From: Spirochaetae bacterium HGW-Spirochaetae-4
GTDB lineage: Bacteria > Spirochaetota > Spirochaetia > Sphaerochaetales > Sphaerochaetaceae
Direction: 5' to 3'
DNA length: 64,000 nucleotides
Assembly: GCA_002839335.1 (NCBI GenBank)
Contig: PGXU01000002.1
Location: 45,700 to 109,699, forward strand
Shown: positions 53,122 through 60,931 of the stretch, one piece after another
Layout: every line of letters starts with the position of its first letter
Numbering within the stretch: position 1 is the stretch's first letter
Translations under genes and position numbers: made by a program
Notes under the pieces: model-generated
Told to the model about the DNA's origin: nothing
The model's input: the letters and a program-made list of their open reading frames with translations, nothing else
Database searches by the model: none

Positions 53122-54531
53122 CTATCCTTCTATATCCACAACACTATATAATGTACCGACGTTTCGGGCAAGGGTGGGTGCCAGACACCGCTTCGCAATG
53201 CGGTCCTTGCCACCGTACGTTCCCCCCAGCACGGCAAAAATACCCAAGGTATCTTCCAATACTGGTATCCGCCACCGATCTTCCTTCGGAATATGCCAAC
53301 CGGCAAGCAATGCACCGACCTGCTTGGTCCCCTCGGCCAACCGGATAAGGTCCCCCTGTCGTACCGAACGCGCCACGATCGGCGCGGCAAGTGTCGATGG
53401 GTCGATCCGTGCACGCAGGTCTTTCGGAACGGCCGAATGTGCATCCTCGCCGGTCACCAACACTTTGGATCCATCCAACGACGTATAATCGGAATATACC
53501 AACGAGACGTACCCAGCGGCTAGAGCCCGCTGGCGTGAAAACCACATCAGATTGTCCCCGGTCCGCACAAGGTAGGTTCCCGAGATATCGAGTCGGAGCC
53601 CATCGGGCCAGTTCTGTTCGAGCCTGTCCAAGATCGTCTTCACATTCCGATACGGCAATCGCTGTCCACTCGCGCGGGTCACCAACGACCAACTGTGGTA
53701 CAGCACCTGCTCCTGGATTGCCCGTGGACTCTCACGCAACGTCCGTATATGCAACCCGACAGAATCGTCGTGGGTACGCAGGACATGGTCGATAGCCTGT
53801 ACTACCTGGGGAGCGAGTGCCTCGACGTACTCGGCACTTCTTTGGGCTATCATCTCCAATGCCCTGCGGTACTGGGGGAACACCTGTGCGATCGAGGGCA
53901 CTATCTCATGGCGAATGCTGTTCCGCAGGAAATGGAGATCTCCGTTGGTGGAATCCTCCGACCACTTCAGGGATGAGTCCTTCACAATTTCCATGACATC
54001 GCTACGGGCCATGGAGAGCATCGGACGGACAAGCGACCCCGACACAGCGGAAATACCCCGCATGGACGAGGGCCCGGCGCCCTGCAACAGACGCATGAGT
54101 ACTGTCTCGGCTTGATCATCCGCCGTATGGGCTGTGGCGATATAGGAAAACCCCACATCCATCCTGACGCGGTCCAGTGCTTCATACCGGAGGATACGTG
54201 CCGCCTCCTCTACGCCATTACCACGGGTACGGGCAAGTTGCATGACCTGCTGCTGTTCAAGACGGACTATCCGCAAAGGAATATCGAGCACGCGGCAGTT
54301 GTCACTATTGAGTCGCTCCTCCGCCTCAAGCTCCAAGGCAGGACGCAGGCGATGGTTGACATATACGGCAAGCAGCTTTTCCTTCGGAACGATTGTACAA
54401 AGGAGCAGGAGCAAGGCCAGCGAATCGGCCCCACCGCTGAAAGCAGCGACGACGCCATGGTCAACAGAAATCGCATGGCGGGAAAAGAAGGCCTGGAAGT
54501 TATCTCGTACCGTTTCGTGTATTGAATTCAC
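53122..54531 (-). CDS. tilS: tRNA(Ile)-lysidine synthetase
   Basis: The 469-residue protein has the PP-loop FSGGADSLALLLLL at the N-terminus, NHRLRPALELEAEERLN, the TAHTADDQAETVLMRLLQGAG segment and a C-terminal domain. It modifies the CAU anticodon of the minor tRNA-Ile to lysidine, so that it reads AUA. The start is GTG 54531, which follows AGGAGG at 6 nt. Upstream in-frame codons belong to the overlapping pth gene, which ends 32 nt inside this one. It lies between pth and ftsH, the usual order. Confidence 0.95.
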   Translation of the reverse strand: MNSIHETVRDNFQAFFSRHAISVDHGVVAAFSGGADSLALLLLLCTIVPKEKLLAVYVNHRLRPALELEAEERLNSDNCRVLDIPLRIVRLEQQQVMQLARTRGNGVEEAARILRYEALDRVRMDVGFSYIATAHTADDQAETVLMRLLQGAGPSSMRGISAVSGSLVRPMLSMARSDVMEIVKDSSLKWSEDSTNGDLHFLRNSIRHEIVPSIAQVFPQYRRALEMIAQRSAEYVEALAPQVVQAIDHVLRTHDDSVGLHIRTLRESPRAIQEQVLYHSWSLVTRASGQRLPYRNVKTILDRLEQNWPDGLRLDISGTYLVRTGDNLMWFSRQRALAAGYVSLVYSDYTSLDGSKVLVTGEDAHSAVPKDLRARIDPSTLAAPIVARSVRQGDLIRLAEGTKQVGALLAGWHIPKEDRWRIPVLEDTLGIFAVLGGTYGGKDRIAKRCLAPTLARNVGTLYSVVDIEG

Positions 54532-55084
54532 GGGCAACCTCCTCGACCGACGCTCCTTTGCACAAGGCCATGACAGCTTCCGCCGCCAAAGCGACACCCT
54601 GCCCCAAGGACTCACGGCCAGCGACGGAATCAGGGACCTCCAAAACATGTTCCACCACCGTTTTCCCCGGCTGTGGACGCCCTATCCCTACATAGACACG
54701 AATGAATTCGGCGGATCCGAGCTCCCGGATAAGCGACTTCAACCCGTTGTGCCCGGCCGACGACCCACCTTTACGGATCCGGATCGTTCCAGGTGGCAAA
54801 TCGAGGTTGTCGCACACCACAACCAGGTCCTCCACCGCAAAATGGTCGGGAATGAAATGGTGCACGATCTCCCCCGATCTGTTCATAAAGGTCAGCGGCT
54901 GTACCAACAGCGAGGGTACTGCTCCATCGAAGGATACCGTCACTTGCCGATAGAGACGCAAAAAGCGTTTCCTCAACTTGCATTGAAGAAACGCCGCAAT
55001 GGTATCTATGGCATCGAAGCCTACATTATGTCGTGAATGGGCATATTGGGAACCTGGATTACCCAGCCCGAAAACGAGTCGCAG
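54500..55084 (-). CDS. pth: Peptidyl-tRNA hydrolase, with apparent CTG start
   Basis: The enzyme releases peptides from stalled peptidyl-tRNA. Visible motifs are VFGLGNPGSQYAHSRHNVGFDAID (with the catalytic His), PLTFMNRSGE, VVCDNLDLPPGTIRIRKGGSSAGHNGLKSLI and FIRVYVGIGRP. The first codon of the family would be one residue or so before LVFGLGNPG. Here that is CTG at 55084, with a perfect AAGGAGG (55097-55091) 6 nt upstream. No ATG, GTG or TTG is present there. An ATG at 55174 would add 30 basic residues that overlap the end of rplY and is unlikely. The protein would have 194 residues. Confidence 0.9.
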   Translation of the reverse strand: MRLVFGLGNPGSQYAHSRHNVGFDAIDTIAAFLQCKLRKRFLRLYRQVTVSFDGAVPSLLVQPLTFMNRSGEIVHHFIPDHFAVEDLVVVCDNLDLPPGTIRIRKGGSSAGHNGLKSLIRELGSAEFIRVYVGIGRPQPGKTVVEHVLEVPDSVAGRESLGQGVALAAEAVMALCKGASVEEVAREFNTRNGTR

Positions 55085-55106
55085 GAGAGCCTCCTTGCTA
55101 TACCGT

Positions 55107-55736
55107 CTATTCTTTGTCTTCGTCGGCTGCTTCTTCACCTTCGACTTCGGTTTCCCCAGTCTCAGGAGCTGCAATAACTTCCTTCACACCCTTCACACTG
55201 GCAACTGTTGTTTCGCCATTGGTGAGGATCTTGACACCTTCGGGAACTTCGAGTGAAGCAACATGGATGCTTTCATTCAGTCCAAGCTTGGTGACATCGA
55301 CAACGATGTGCTCGGGAAGGTCCTTGGGAAGACATTCGACTTCGATCTCGTGGGTGACCTGTTCAAGGACACCACCGAACTTCGCGCCGTCCGGATTGCC
55401 ATGGAGAACGATCGAAACGTGTGTGCGCAAAACCTCGCCTTTTGTGACCTCGAAGAAGTCGACATGCAAAATCTTGCCCAACATGACATTCTCTTGGAAG
55501 TCCTTCATCAAAACCGAATGGTTCTTGCGACCGATCTTGATGGTCAACAGTGTCGATTCGGAGAAATGGCGCAACTTGTTCTGGAAGTCCTTGGCGTCAA
55601 GTGTAATATGAACGGGATCCATTTTTCCTTTTCCATAGATGACTGCTGGAATACGACCCGCGGCCAGCACTCTTCTGGAGCCAGCAGATCCAAAATCTTC
55701 CGTTCGCAATGTGCCGGTCAAATTCGTGTCTTTCAT
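55107..55736 (-). CDS. rplY: 50S ribosomal protein L25 (long form, Ctc type)
   Basis: The 209-residue protein has the L25 domain with RRVLAAGRIPAVIYGKG and a C-terminal extension ending in a Glu-rich tail, the Ctc/TL5 long form that binds 5S rRNA. ATG 55736 follows AAGGAG at 6 nt. In-frame codons farther upstream fall inside the tRNA gene and are not used. It lies 22 nt before pth. Confidence 0.96.
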   Translation of the reverse strand: MKDTNLTGTLRTEDFGSAGSRRVLAAGRIPAVIYGKGKMDPVHITLDAKDFQNKLRHFSESTLLTIKIGRKNHSVLMKDFQENVMLGKILHVDFFEVTKGEVLRTHVSIVLHGNPDGAKFGGVLEQVTHEIEVECLPKDLPEHIVVDVTKLGLNESIHVASLEVPEGVKILTNGETTVASVKGVKEVIAAPETGETEVEGEEAADEDKE

Positions 55737-55762
55737 GAAAAACTCCTTGTACTTTTCCTTAC

Positions 55763-55834
55763 CAGGGGCGGCAGGATTCGAACCTACGCATGCCGGCACC
55801 AAAAACCGGAGCCTTACCGCTTGGCTACACCCCT
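55763..55834 (-). tRNA. tRNA-Gln (anticodon TTG)
   Basis: A 72-nt cloverleaf on the minus strand. AGGGGTG pairs with CGCCCCT. The D arm contains GCCAAGCGGTAAGGC. The anticodon stem CCGGT/GCCGG (one G-T pair) encloses loop TTTTGGT with anticodon TTG. The T arm has GTTCGAATC. The 3' base is G, and no CCA is encoded. It lies 26 nt upstream of rplY and is probably in the same transcript. Confidence 0.95.
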
Positions 55835-55938
55835 ACGCCCACATATACATGTATGGCAGTGCCTTGCCGTAGAACAAGACACCGCCCACAAAAATACAGG
55901 TTTTCCCTTGCTTTGTCCAGTAGGTTCGAGAGCATAAG

Positions 55939-56018
55939 ATTGTTTTTGTTCCCAAACGAAGCGAGCGGACAGGAAGCAGCTTACTGATTCCCCTGGCAAG
56001 CGAGTGCAGGGAACGAAA
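55939..56018 (-). repeat. 80-nt dispersed repeat, copy B
   Basis: On the minus strand this copy runs from TTTCGTTCCCTGCACTCGCT to GTTTGGGAACAAAAACAAT. It matches copy A (49061-49140) at about 60 of 80 positions without gaps. It sits downstream of spoVG and upstream of tRNA-Gln. Confidence 0.8.
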
Positions 56019-56085
56019 GGTCCATTGCATTGCCTCTTGGGCGGTCAAGAAATCGAAGGCTCCCGTAGGCAGCACCTGCCCCAGC

Positions 56086-56120
56086 GGTCTGTGCCAGCAA
56101 AAGTCGGATTGGTACAGACC
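56086..56120 (-). terminator. 10-bp hairpin downstream of spoVG
   Basis: On the minus strand, GGTCTGTACC, a 15-nt loop and GGCACAGACC form a 10-bp stem with one G-T pair, 19 nt after the spoVG stop. No T run follows, so it may be a Rho-dependent or processing site. Confidence 0.4.
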
Positions 56121-56139
56121 ACAACGGAAGCGAAACCTT

Positions 56140-56436
56140 TCATTCGGAGGTCTCTTCTTCGTACTCTTCTTCGGTTCCCGGTGGAGGTGCGTTCTCATAT
56201 GCGACAAGGATCGCGTCCTGCATCGTCGCACGAAAATCGCTGCTGATCGGATGCGCGACATCCTTGAACTCCCCGCTTTTGGTTTTGCGGCTAGGCATCG
56301 CGACAAACAAACCAGACTTACCATCAATGACCTTGAGATTGTGAATGACGAATTGATTGTCGAACGTAATCGTTGCATACGCCCGCAATTTTCCCTCGGA
56401 AGCTATTCTACGAACCCTCACGTCGGTAATTTCCAT
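56140..56436 (-). CDS. spoVG: SpoVG family RNA/DNA-binding regulator
   Basis: The 98-residue protein matches SpoVG throughout: MEITDVRVRRIASEGKLRAYA, TFDNQFVIHNLKVIDGKSGLFVAMPSRKTKSGEFKDVAHPI and an acidic tail. SpoVG is widespread in spirochaetes without sporulation; in Borrelia it is known as a nucleic-acid-binding regulator. ATG 56436 follows AAGGGG at 7 nt. It lies 21 nt after ispE, whose 3' end contains a promoter-like sequence. Confidence 0.95.
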   Translation of the reverse strand: MEITDVRVRRIASEGKLRAYATITFDNQFVIHNLKVIDGKSGLFVAMPSRKTKSGEFKDVAHPISSDFRATMQDAILVAYENAPPPGTEEEYEEETSE

Positions 56437-56457
56437 GCGAACACCCCTTGCGCTGTA

Positions 56458-57378
56458 TCATAAGGAAACGGTATCACCAGAATGTCCACGATGCAAGCAT
56501 TTTATACAATAAAGGCACACATAATGCGAAATTCTTTCAATTTTTGTCTTGATTATCCCTATGGTCCGCTGACTTTCGGCGACGATGCAATAGGACGCTC
56601 CACTACCGCTCACCGTACCGAAACAACCGACTGTTTGTGCCACCAGGGCATCCAATTGGTCGTATAGGGGTGCCAACTCACCCATGACAGGGCGGAAATT
56701 GTTGAAAAAATCCCACTTGGACACCTTTTCGGCATAACGAGCAGCCAGAGAAGTGCCATCGGGAGTTTGGGGGATGCCTTGCCCCTGCTCACGCAATGCG
56801 TCGAGGTCGGCGAACGCCCGACTTGTCGAGACGCCCTTGTCGACCGGCATGACTACCAATGCATACAGGTCTTCCCGGGCCTGAAGAGGTTCCAACAATT
56901 CACCCCGACCCCGCACATAGGCAACCGCCGAGGTGCCGAGGAAGAACGGAACGTCGGAACCGACCCGGGCTCCCAAATCCAACAACGCCTTTTGGTCCAA
57001 GGGGTTCCCACAGGCCTCATTGAGCAGGCGCAGGACCGTAGCGGCATCGCTGGAGCCACCTCCGAGACCGGCTTGGAGGGGAATGCGCTTCTCGCATTGG
57101 ATATCCACCGTACCGACACGTCCAGTTTGCCCGCAAAACAACCGGGCCGCCGCCACCAAGGTGTTGTGTTCGGGGTCGACTCCCTGCAGAGGATTGCACC
57201 GTATCGCCAGGTCCGGGGACGGATGCAAGGTAAGGGAAACGGTATCGGCCAGATCGATCAGTTGGAAAATCGAAGCGATCGTGTGGTATCCGTCGTCACG
57301 TCGGGGACCTACCCACAGATGCAGGTTCACCTTCGCGTATGCGGGAGCAGAAATATGCCGGGAGGGAAGCATCACCAT
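56458..57378 (-). CDS. ispE: 4-diphosphocytidyl-2-C-methyl-D-erythritol kinase
   Basis: The 306-residue GHMP kinase of the MEP isoprenoid pathway has AYAKVNLHLWVGPRRDDGYHTI, the ATP loop PLQAGLGGGSSDAATVL, SDVPFF and the late GSGASYC motif. ATG 57378 has AGAGG upstream, and its start region overlaps the stop of the preceding glycosylase gene (TGATG). The kinase fold ends near residue 284. The last 22 residues (HYVCLYCIKCLHRG and beyond) look unrelated, lie over the putative spoVG promoter, and may be read-through of regulatory DNA. Confidence 0.95.
   Translation of the reverse strand: MVMLPSRHISAPAYAKVNLHLWVGPRRDDGYHTIASIFQLIDLADTVSLTLHPSPDLAIRCNPLQGVDPEHNTLVAAARLFCGQTGRVGTVDIQCEKRIPLQAGLGGGSSDAATVLRLLNEACGNPLDQKALLDLGARVGSDVPFFLGTSAVAYVRGRGELLEPLQAREDLYALVVMPVDKGVSTSRAFADLDALREQGQGIPQTPDGTSLAARYAEKVSKWDFFNNFRPVMGELAPLYDQLDALVAQTVGCFGTVSGSGASYCIVAESQRTIGIIKTKIERISHYVCLYCIKCLHRGHSGDTVSL
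56501..56530 (-). promoter_or_regulatory. Candidate spoVG promoter inside the 3' end of ispE
   Basis: TTCGCA (56530-56525) and TATAAA (56506-56501) are 18 bp apart on the minus strand. The predicted leader of spoVG would be about 58 nt. Confidence 0.4.
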
Positions 57379-58103
57379 ATGTGGGCCTCTTGCAGTTGCA
57401 CCGTAACCCGCTCGGCCCATCCTGCGTTCGCCTGGGGATTGCCGGGACTGGGGTGCAGAACCGCACAGACTGTCCGGTTTCCACCGAGACGCTTGTTGCT
57501 CTCCTGGAGTTTGCGTTTGGCATACAACCCCACCCCCACCAGGTATTTCGGCGCGATCAGCGACACCATGTCGTCCAGATATGCATCGCAAAGGGCCTCC
57601 AGTGCCGTCCGCTGCGGTTTGGGCAACTTCTCGGGAATCACATTGCGCCCGCCCTTCCCCGCATCCACAAACACGAGTGGACAGTAGTTCATGACCGCGT
57701 GCCGGGCAAAAAAGGCTTGCGCTGTACCATAACGCTGGGCCATGAGCGACCACAACCGCTTTCCGCTGACCTCGCTCCGCCCGATTTCCAAACCCTTGAC
57801 CGGTCTGGCAGGATGTTCGGCCGGCGGCTTGCCCACCGGTTTGTCCAAGGCCATCCATTCGCGAACGGCAACGACCTCTCCAAAGGGAACACCAGTCTGT
57901 GCCATGCCGAACGGTCCGGGATTCATACCGAGAAACAACACCGGCACCCCTTGGTGCACATACCGCTTCAGGTAGGCTTCGTGCATGTCCCAGGCATACG
58001 ATAGGGGATTGTAGACATACCCGTCGATATCGAATTCCAATGCATTGACCTGCCCGGCGAACGTGCGGGTCCGACGCAGCAGGTTTTCGGTGAAATGCTC
58101 CAT
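57372..58103 (-). CDS. SMUG1-type uracil-DNA glycosylase
   Basis: The 243-residue protein contains the SMUG1 motif GMNPGPFGMAQTGVPFGEV, where the asparagine activates water, and the later motif HPSPGNPQANAGW. The latter is usually HPSPRNPxANxxW, so an Arg is Gly here. It removes uracil or 5-hydroxymethyluracil from DNA. ATG 58103 has GGAGAG at 6 nt. It lies 3 nt after the symporter gene and overlaps ispE, so it is co-transcribed with them. It is a real SMUG1 relative by motif order and length. Confidence 0.85.
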   Translation of the reverse strand: MEHFTENLLRRTRTFAGQVNALEFDIDGYVYNPLSYAWDMHEAYLKRYVHQGVPVLFLGMNPGPFGMAQTGVPFGEVVAVREWMALDKPVGKPPAEHPARPVKGLEIGRSEVSGKRLWSLMAQRYGTAQAFFARHAVMNYCPLVFVDAGKGGRNVIPEKLPKPQRTALEALCDAYLDDMVSLIAPKYLVGVGLYAKRKLQESNKRLGGNRTVCAVLHPSPGNPQANAGWAERVTVQLQEAHIW

Positions 58104-58106
58104 GCC

Positions 58107-59528
58107 CTACTCTCCGATATGGAACAGTTTCGCCCTACCGGCAAAGGCCTTCTTTCCTGCCAGGATCACATAGGCGATGAACGCGGTGAGCAGATACATG
58201 AACGAGATTCCCACAGCGAGCCAGAACAGTTCGGGCTGGTTGCGGGTCACACTGAAGGCCGGAAGGTTCACGCTCAAGATAATCGGGATCGCCAGGATGA
58301 ACACGATGCCGACCGAGTACAGGTAATCGGTGGCAACCGGGGTCTCGAACTCCGGATCGACGACCCGCAACAGCGCCAGTCCTGTCGGCAACGTTCCCGT
58401 AGCCGTTCCATAGATCACCAGCATCCGGTAGAACTGGTGGTCGTCATACAGACGTGAGCAATAGGCGGGCAATATGACCAGGGTGAGGAATGCACCTACG
58501 AGCACCAGGGCCAGGATCGGTAGCCAATACCCCTGGACGGCGACCAACGATATGGCACCGAGGGAGGCTGCGACCGTCAAGTCGACGGACAATCCGCTGA
58601 GGCGGTTGCAGGTTGCATTGTCGATAGTGGTCTCGACTTTCACCAATCGCATGAACATCTTCACACCAAGGGCGCAGAAGGCGCTGAATATGAAGTTGAT
58701 GCCCCACAGGCTCTCTGCGAGGTCGACCCCCAAGGGACCGATCAGATGCAACAGTTTGGTCAACAATGTCAGGAAACCCCAGCTGAGCAGATAGGTAAGC
58801 ATGACCAATGCGATATGGTAACTGAATGTATCGAGCGATTCACCGTCGGTCGAGAGATACGAACCCACCGGACGTTCCGACTCCACACGACTGAAGAATC
58901 CGGTCCGGATACTCTTCTTCTTGATCTTCTCAAGGTATTCCTGCCCGATCCAGCCCCGCTTGAGTCCTTGGTTGATCAGCACGACACCTCCGAAGGAGCC
59001 GAGCAGGAACCCGATGGCCGCCATGGTGAGACCGACCGAGGATCCACCGACAAAGCCCATGCGTTCCCAGGTCGAACCGATCGAATAGGCTTGGCCAGGC
59101 CCCAACTCGAAGCCGAGGGCCAATGTGAAACCGATCGCGGGAAACAGATCGGGCTTGACCGTGGCGATCAACAGCGCGGTTACCATCAGACCGAAAAATG
59201 TCTGCAACCCGTACTGCCCGATCACCGCAGTCACATTCTCGGCGAGCATCCGCTTGCCTTTGTTCCTGTTCTCAGGCTTTCCCGTGACACGCAGCATCAT
59301 GGCAATGAAACTCAAGTTGAGCAGGTGGTAGACCAACTCGCCCAGATAATCGCTCTTGAGTCCCCACGAGGGAGCTATGAAATTGTAGAAGACCAGCAGG
59401 AGGATACCGGCAAGGATCGGTGCCGGAATCAGATACTTCTGGAAAAACCTGATGCGGGCGCGCATGAGCGCAGCAAGCAGCAACGACAGAGAGATAATCC
59501 CTATGTGTATGATATAGTTCCAATTCAT
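58107..59528 (-). CDS. GltS-family sodium:glutamate symporter-like membrane protein
   Basis: The 473-residue polytopic protein has GltS-type features: an N-terminal IPAPILAGILLLVFYNF helix and GFTLALGFELGPGQAYSIGSTWE at about 140-165, with the repeat-related GSSVGLTMAA following. Typical GltS is about 400 residues, so this is a longer branch. Substrate specificity cannot be told from sequence; it could carry another anion. ATG 59528 overlaps the stop of the plsC-like gene as ATGA. The SMUG1-like gene begins 3 nt after it. Confidence 0.82.
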   Translation of the reverse strand: MNWNYIIHIGIISLSLLLAALMRARIRFFQKYLIPAPILAGILLLVFYNFIAPSWGLKSDYLGELVYHLLNLSFIAMMLRVTGKPENRNKGKRMLAENVTAVIGQYGLQTFFGLMVTALLIATVKPDLFPAIGFTLALGFELGPGQAYSIGSTWERMGFVGGSSVGLTMAAIGFLLGSFGGVVLINQGLKRGWIGQEYLEKIKKKSIRTGFFSRVESERPVGSYLSTDGESLDTFSYHIALVMLTYLLSWGFLTLLTKLLHLIGPLGVDLAESLWGINFIFSAFCALGVKMFMRLVKVETTIDNATCNRLSGLSVDLTVAASLGAISLVAVQGYWLPILALVLVGAFLTLVILPAYCSRLYDDHQFYRMLVIYGTATGTLPTGLALLRVVDPEFETPVATDYLYSVGIVFILAIPIILSVNLPAFSVTRNQPELFWLAVGISFMYLLTAFIAYVILAGKKAFAGRAKLFHIGE

Positions 59529-60760
59529 GCCCGTTCCTCCTCAGAATCTTCGTTTCCGTATAATTTCTTCCAGTCGGTGAACAGTTCCACATATTTCACG
59601 ATGGAACGCTCCCCTACTATCCTGATTCGCCACAGTTCGTCGTCATGGAAAAATTCGACCGTACCTTTTGCGTTTATGATCATTGATTGCATCCGGGAAA
59701 AGTCGAAGATGATTGACTGCAATCCCTGCAGGATTCCCGAAGGCACCACCTTGGGAAAGTTCACCACCAAGCGGGTCGGCTCGAGCGTCAAGGAGAAACG
59801 CCGGGACAAGGTCAACAGCCGGTTGTCCACCCCATGTTGGAACAAGACTCCCCTATCGGGAGGAAACAATGGACTTTCGGCGGTATGAGTAGCACGTATC
59901 GAGCCCAGTTCCGCACGTTCCCAAGCATGCCAAGCGGGTATACTTGCGATACCGTTGGGATTACCCGAAACCAGGACCATGTCGTCATACGGGTCGAGTT
60001 TGAAATGCAAGTCGCACGCATCGCAGTACACCCGGTCTCCCTTGGTACGGATGGTAGACCTGCCACCACAGGAGGGACACAGGTAGAGCAACTTCTCCAA
60101 TCCCACCGCCTTTTTTGGTGAAACATAGGGAATCCGATGCTCGGCTTCCCATTTGGTGTGGCTGAAGCCCAAGGTGTCTTCCAATACCTGCATGATATCG
60201 GCAACCTTCATTGCCTTCATCTCGTCGGGCATGAGGATCCGTACGACCCGAATGGTCATATACCCTTTGCGTGCGAACCTGGCCCAACGGGGCTTGAGCG
60301 CATAGGCTCCCTCAAGATTCAGCAGCACCACAGGAACATTGAACAATCTGACCAGTTTCGCCGTCGCAACGTCGAACCCGTACGGCTCGCCGTCCCAGGT
60401 CCTGGTCCCCTCGGGGAACAGACCCACCACTTCACCTTGCTTGAAGGCTGCCGAGATATCCCTGATCGTCTGAAGGTCGCTGCGCCCCTGTTGCTTGGCG
60501 ATACCACCGATCCAACGGCCCAAAAGCAGGCTTACCACTTGGTTCTTGAACAGATACGCACCGGCGACCCACCTGACATGGATCGGCAGCGAAGAGGAGA
60601 TGAGGAAGGGATCATACACATGCGCATGGTTCGAGAGGATAAGGAACGGACCCTCTTTGGGAATCTTTGCATAATCGGCAGTTCTCACCCGATGTCGAAG
60701 CAGTAACCATTTCCCGTAGGTGGGACGGACTATCCTGATGAAAAACGGTGTTTTTGACAT
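59525..60760 (-). CDS. PlsC-type acyltransferase with a C-terminal zinc-ribbon region
   Basis: The 411-residue protein has an acyltransferase domain with HX4D as NHAHVYD (His45, Asp50) and FPEGTR at 115-120, which is the 1-acylglycerol-3-phosphate acyltransferase pattern. Past residue 225 there is a four-cysteine zinc-ribbon (C228-x2-C231 and C246-x2-C249), then a beta-rich domain of about 150 residues that may resemble a PH-type fold. The extra half is unusual for PlsC and may regulate or localise it. It heads the minus-strand run. Its start is divergent from the DUF1538 gene with a 171-bp gap. Confidence 0.85.
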   Translation of the reverse strand: MSKTPFFIRIVRPTYGKWLLLRHRVRTADYAKIPKEGPFLILSNHAHVYDPFLISSSLPIHVRWVAGAYLFKNQVVSLLLGRWIGGIAKQQGRSDLQTIRDISAAFKQGEVVGLFPEGTRTWDGEPYGFDVATAKLVRLFNVPVVLLNLEGAYALKPRWARFARKGYMTIRVVRILMPDEMKAMKVADIMQVLEDTLGFSHTKWEAEHRIPYVSPKKAVGLEKLLYLCPSCGGRSTIRTKGDRVYCDACDLHFKLDPYDDMVLVSGNPNGIASIPAWHAWERAELGSIRATHTAESPLFPPDRGVLFQHGVDNRLLTLSRRFSLTLEPTRLVVNFPKVVPSGILQGLQSIIFDFSRMQSMIINAKGTVEFFHDDELWRIRIVGERSIVKYVELFTDWKKLYGNEDSEEERA

Positions 60761-60931
60761 ATCCAGCCCTCACTGTCGCAAATATACCACGTGGGTATTG
60801 GTGGTGTCTACCAAGGTTTCGACACAACCGGACGCCCCTGGCCGAAGCTCGGGTGAATGTTCCCGGTTCAGCTTGCCGACTGCCGAATTAACCGGTATGC
60901 TCATTGGTGAGCACTTGCAAGGAGAGGCGAA

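Larger units (their letters stand above)
55835..56139. other. 305-base gap between spoVG and tRNA-Gln
   Basis: There is no gene. It holds the second copy of the dispersed repeat (55939-56018) and a 10-bp hairpin (56086-56120), both listed separately. A promoter for the tRNA would be expected in the right-hand part, but I could not pick a convincing one. Confidence 0.7.

Noticed and set aside
55174..55174. ATG start for pth at this position
   Set aside because: It would add 30 basic residues within the rplY coding end, while a perfect ribosome site lies before the CTG at 55084.
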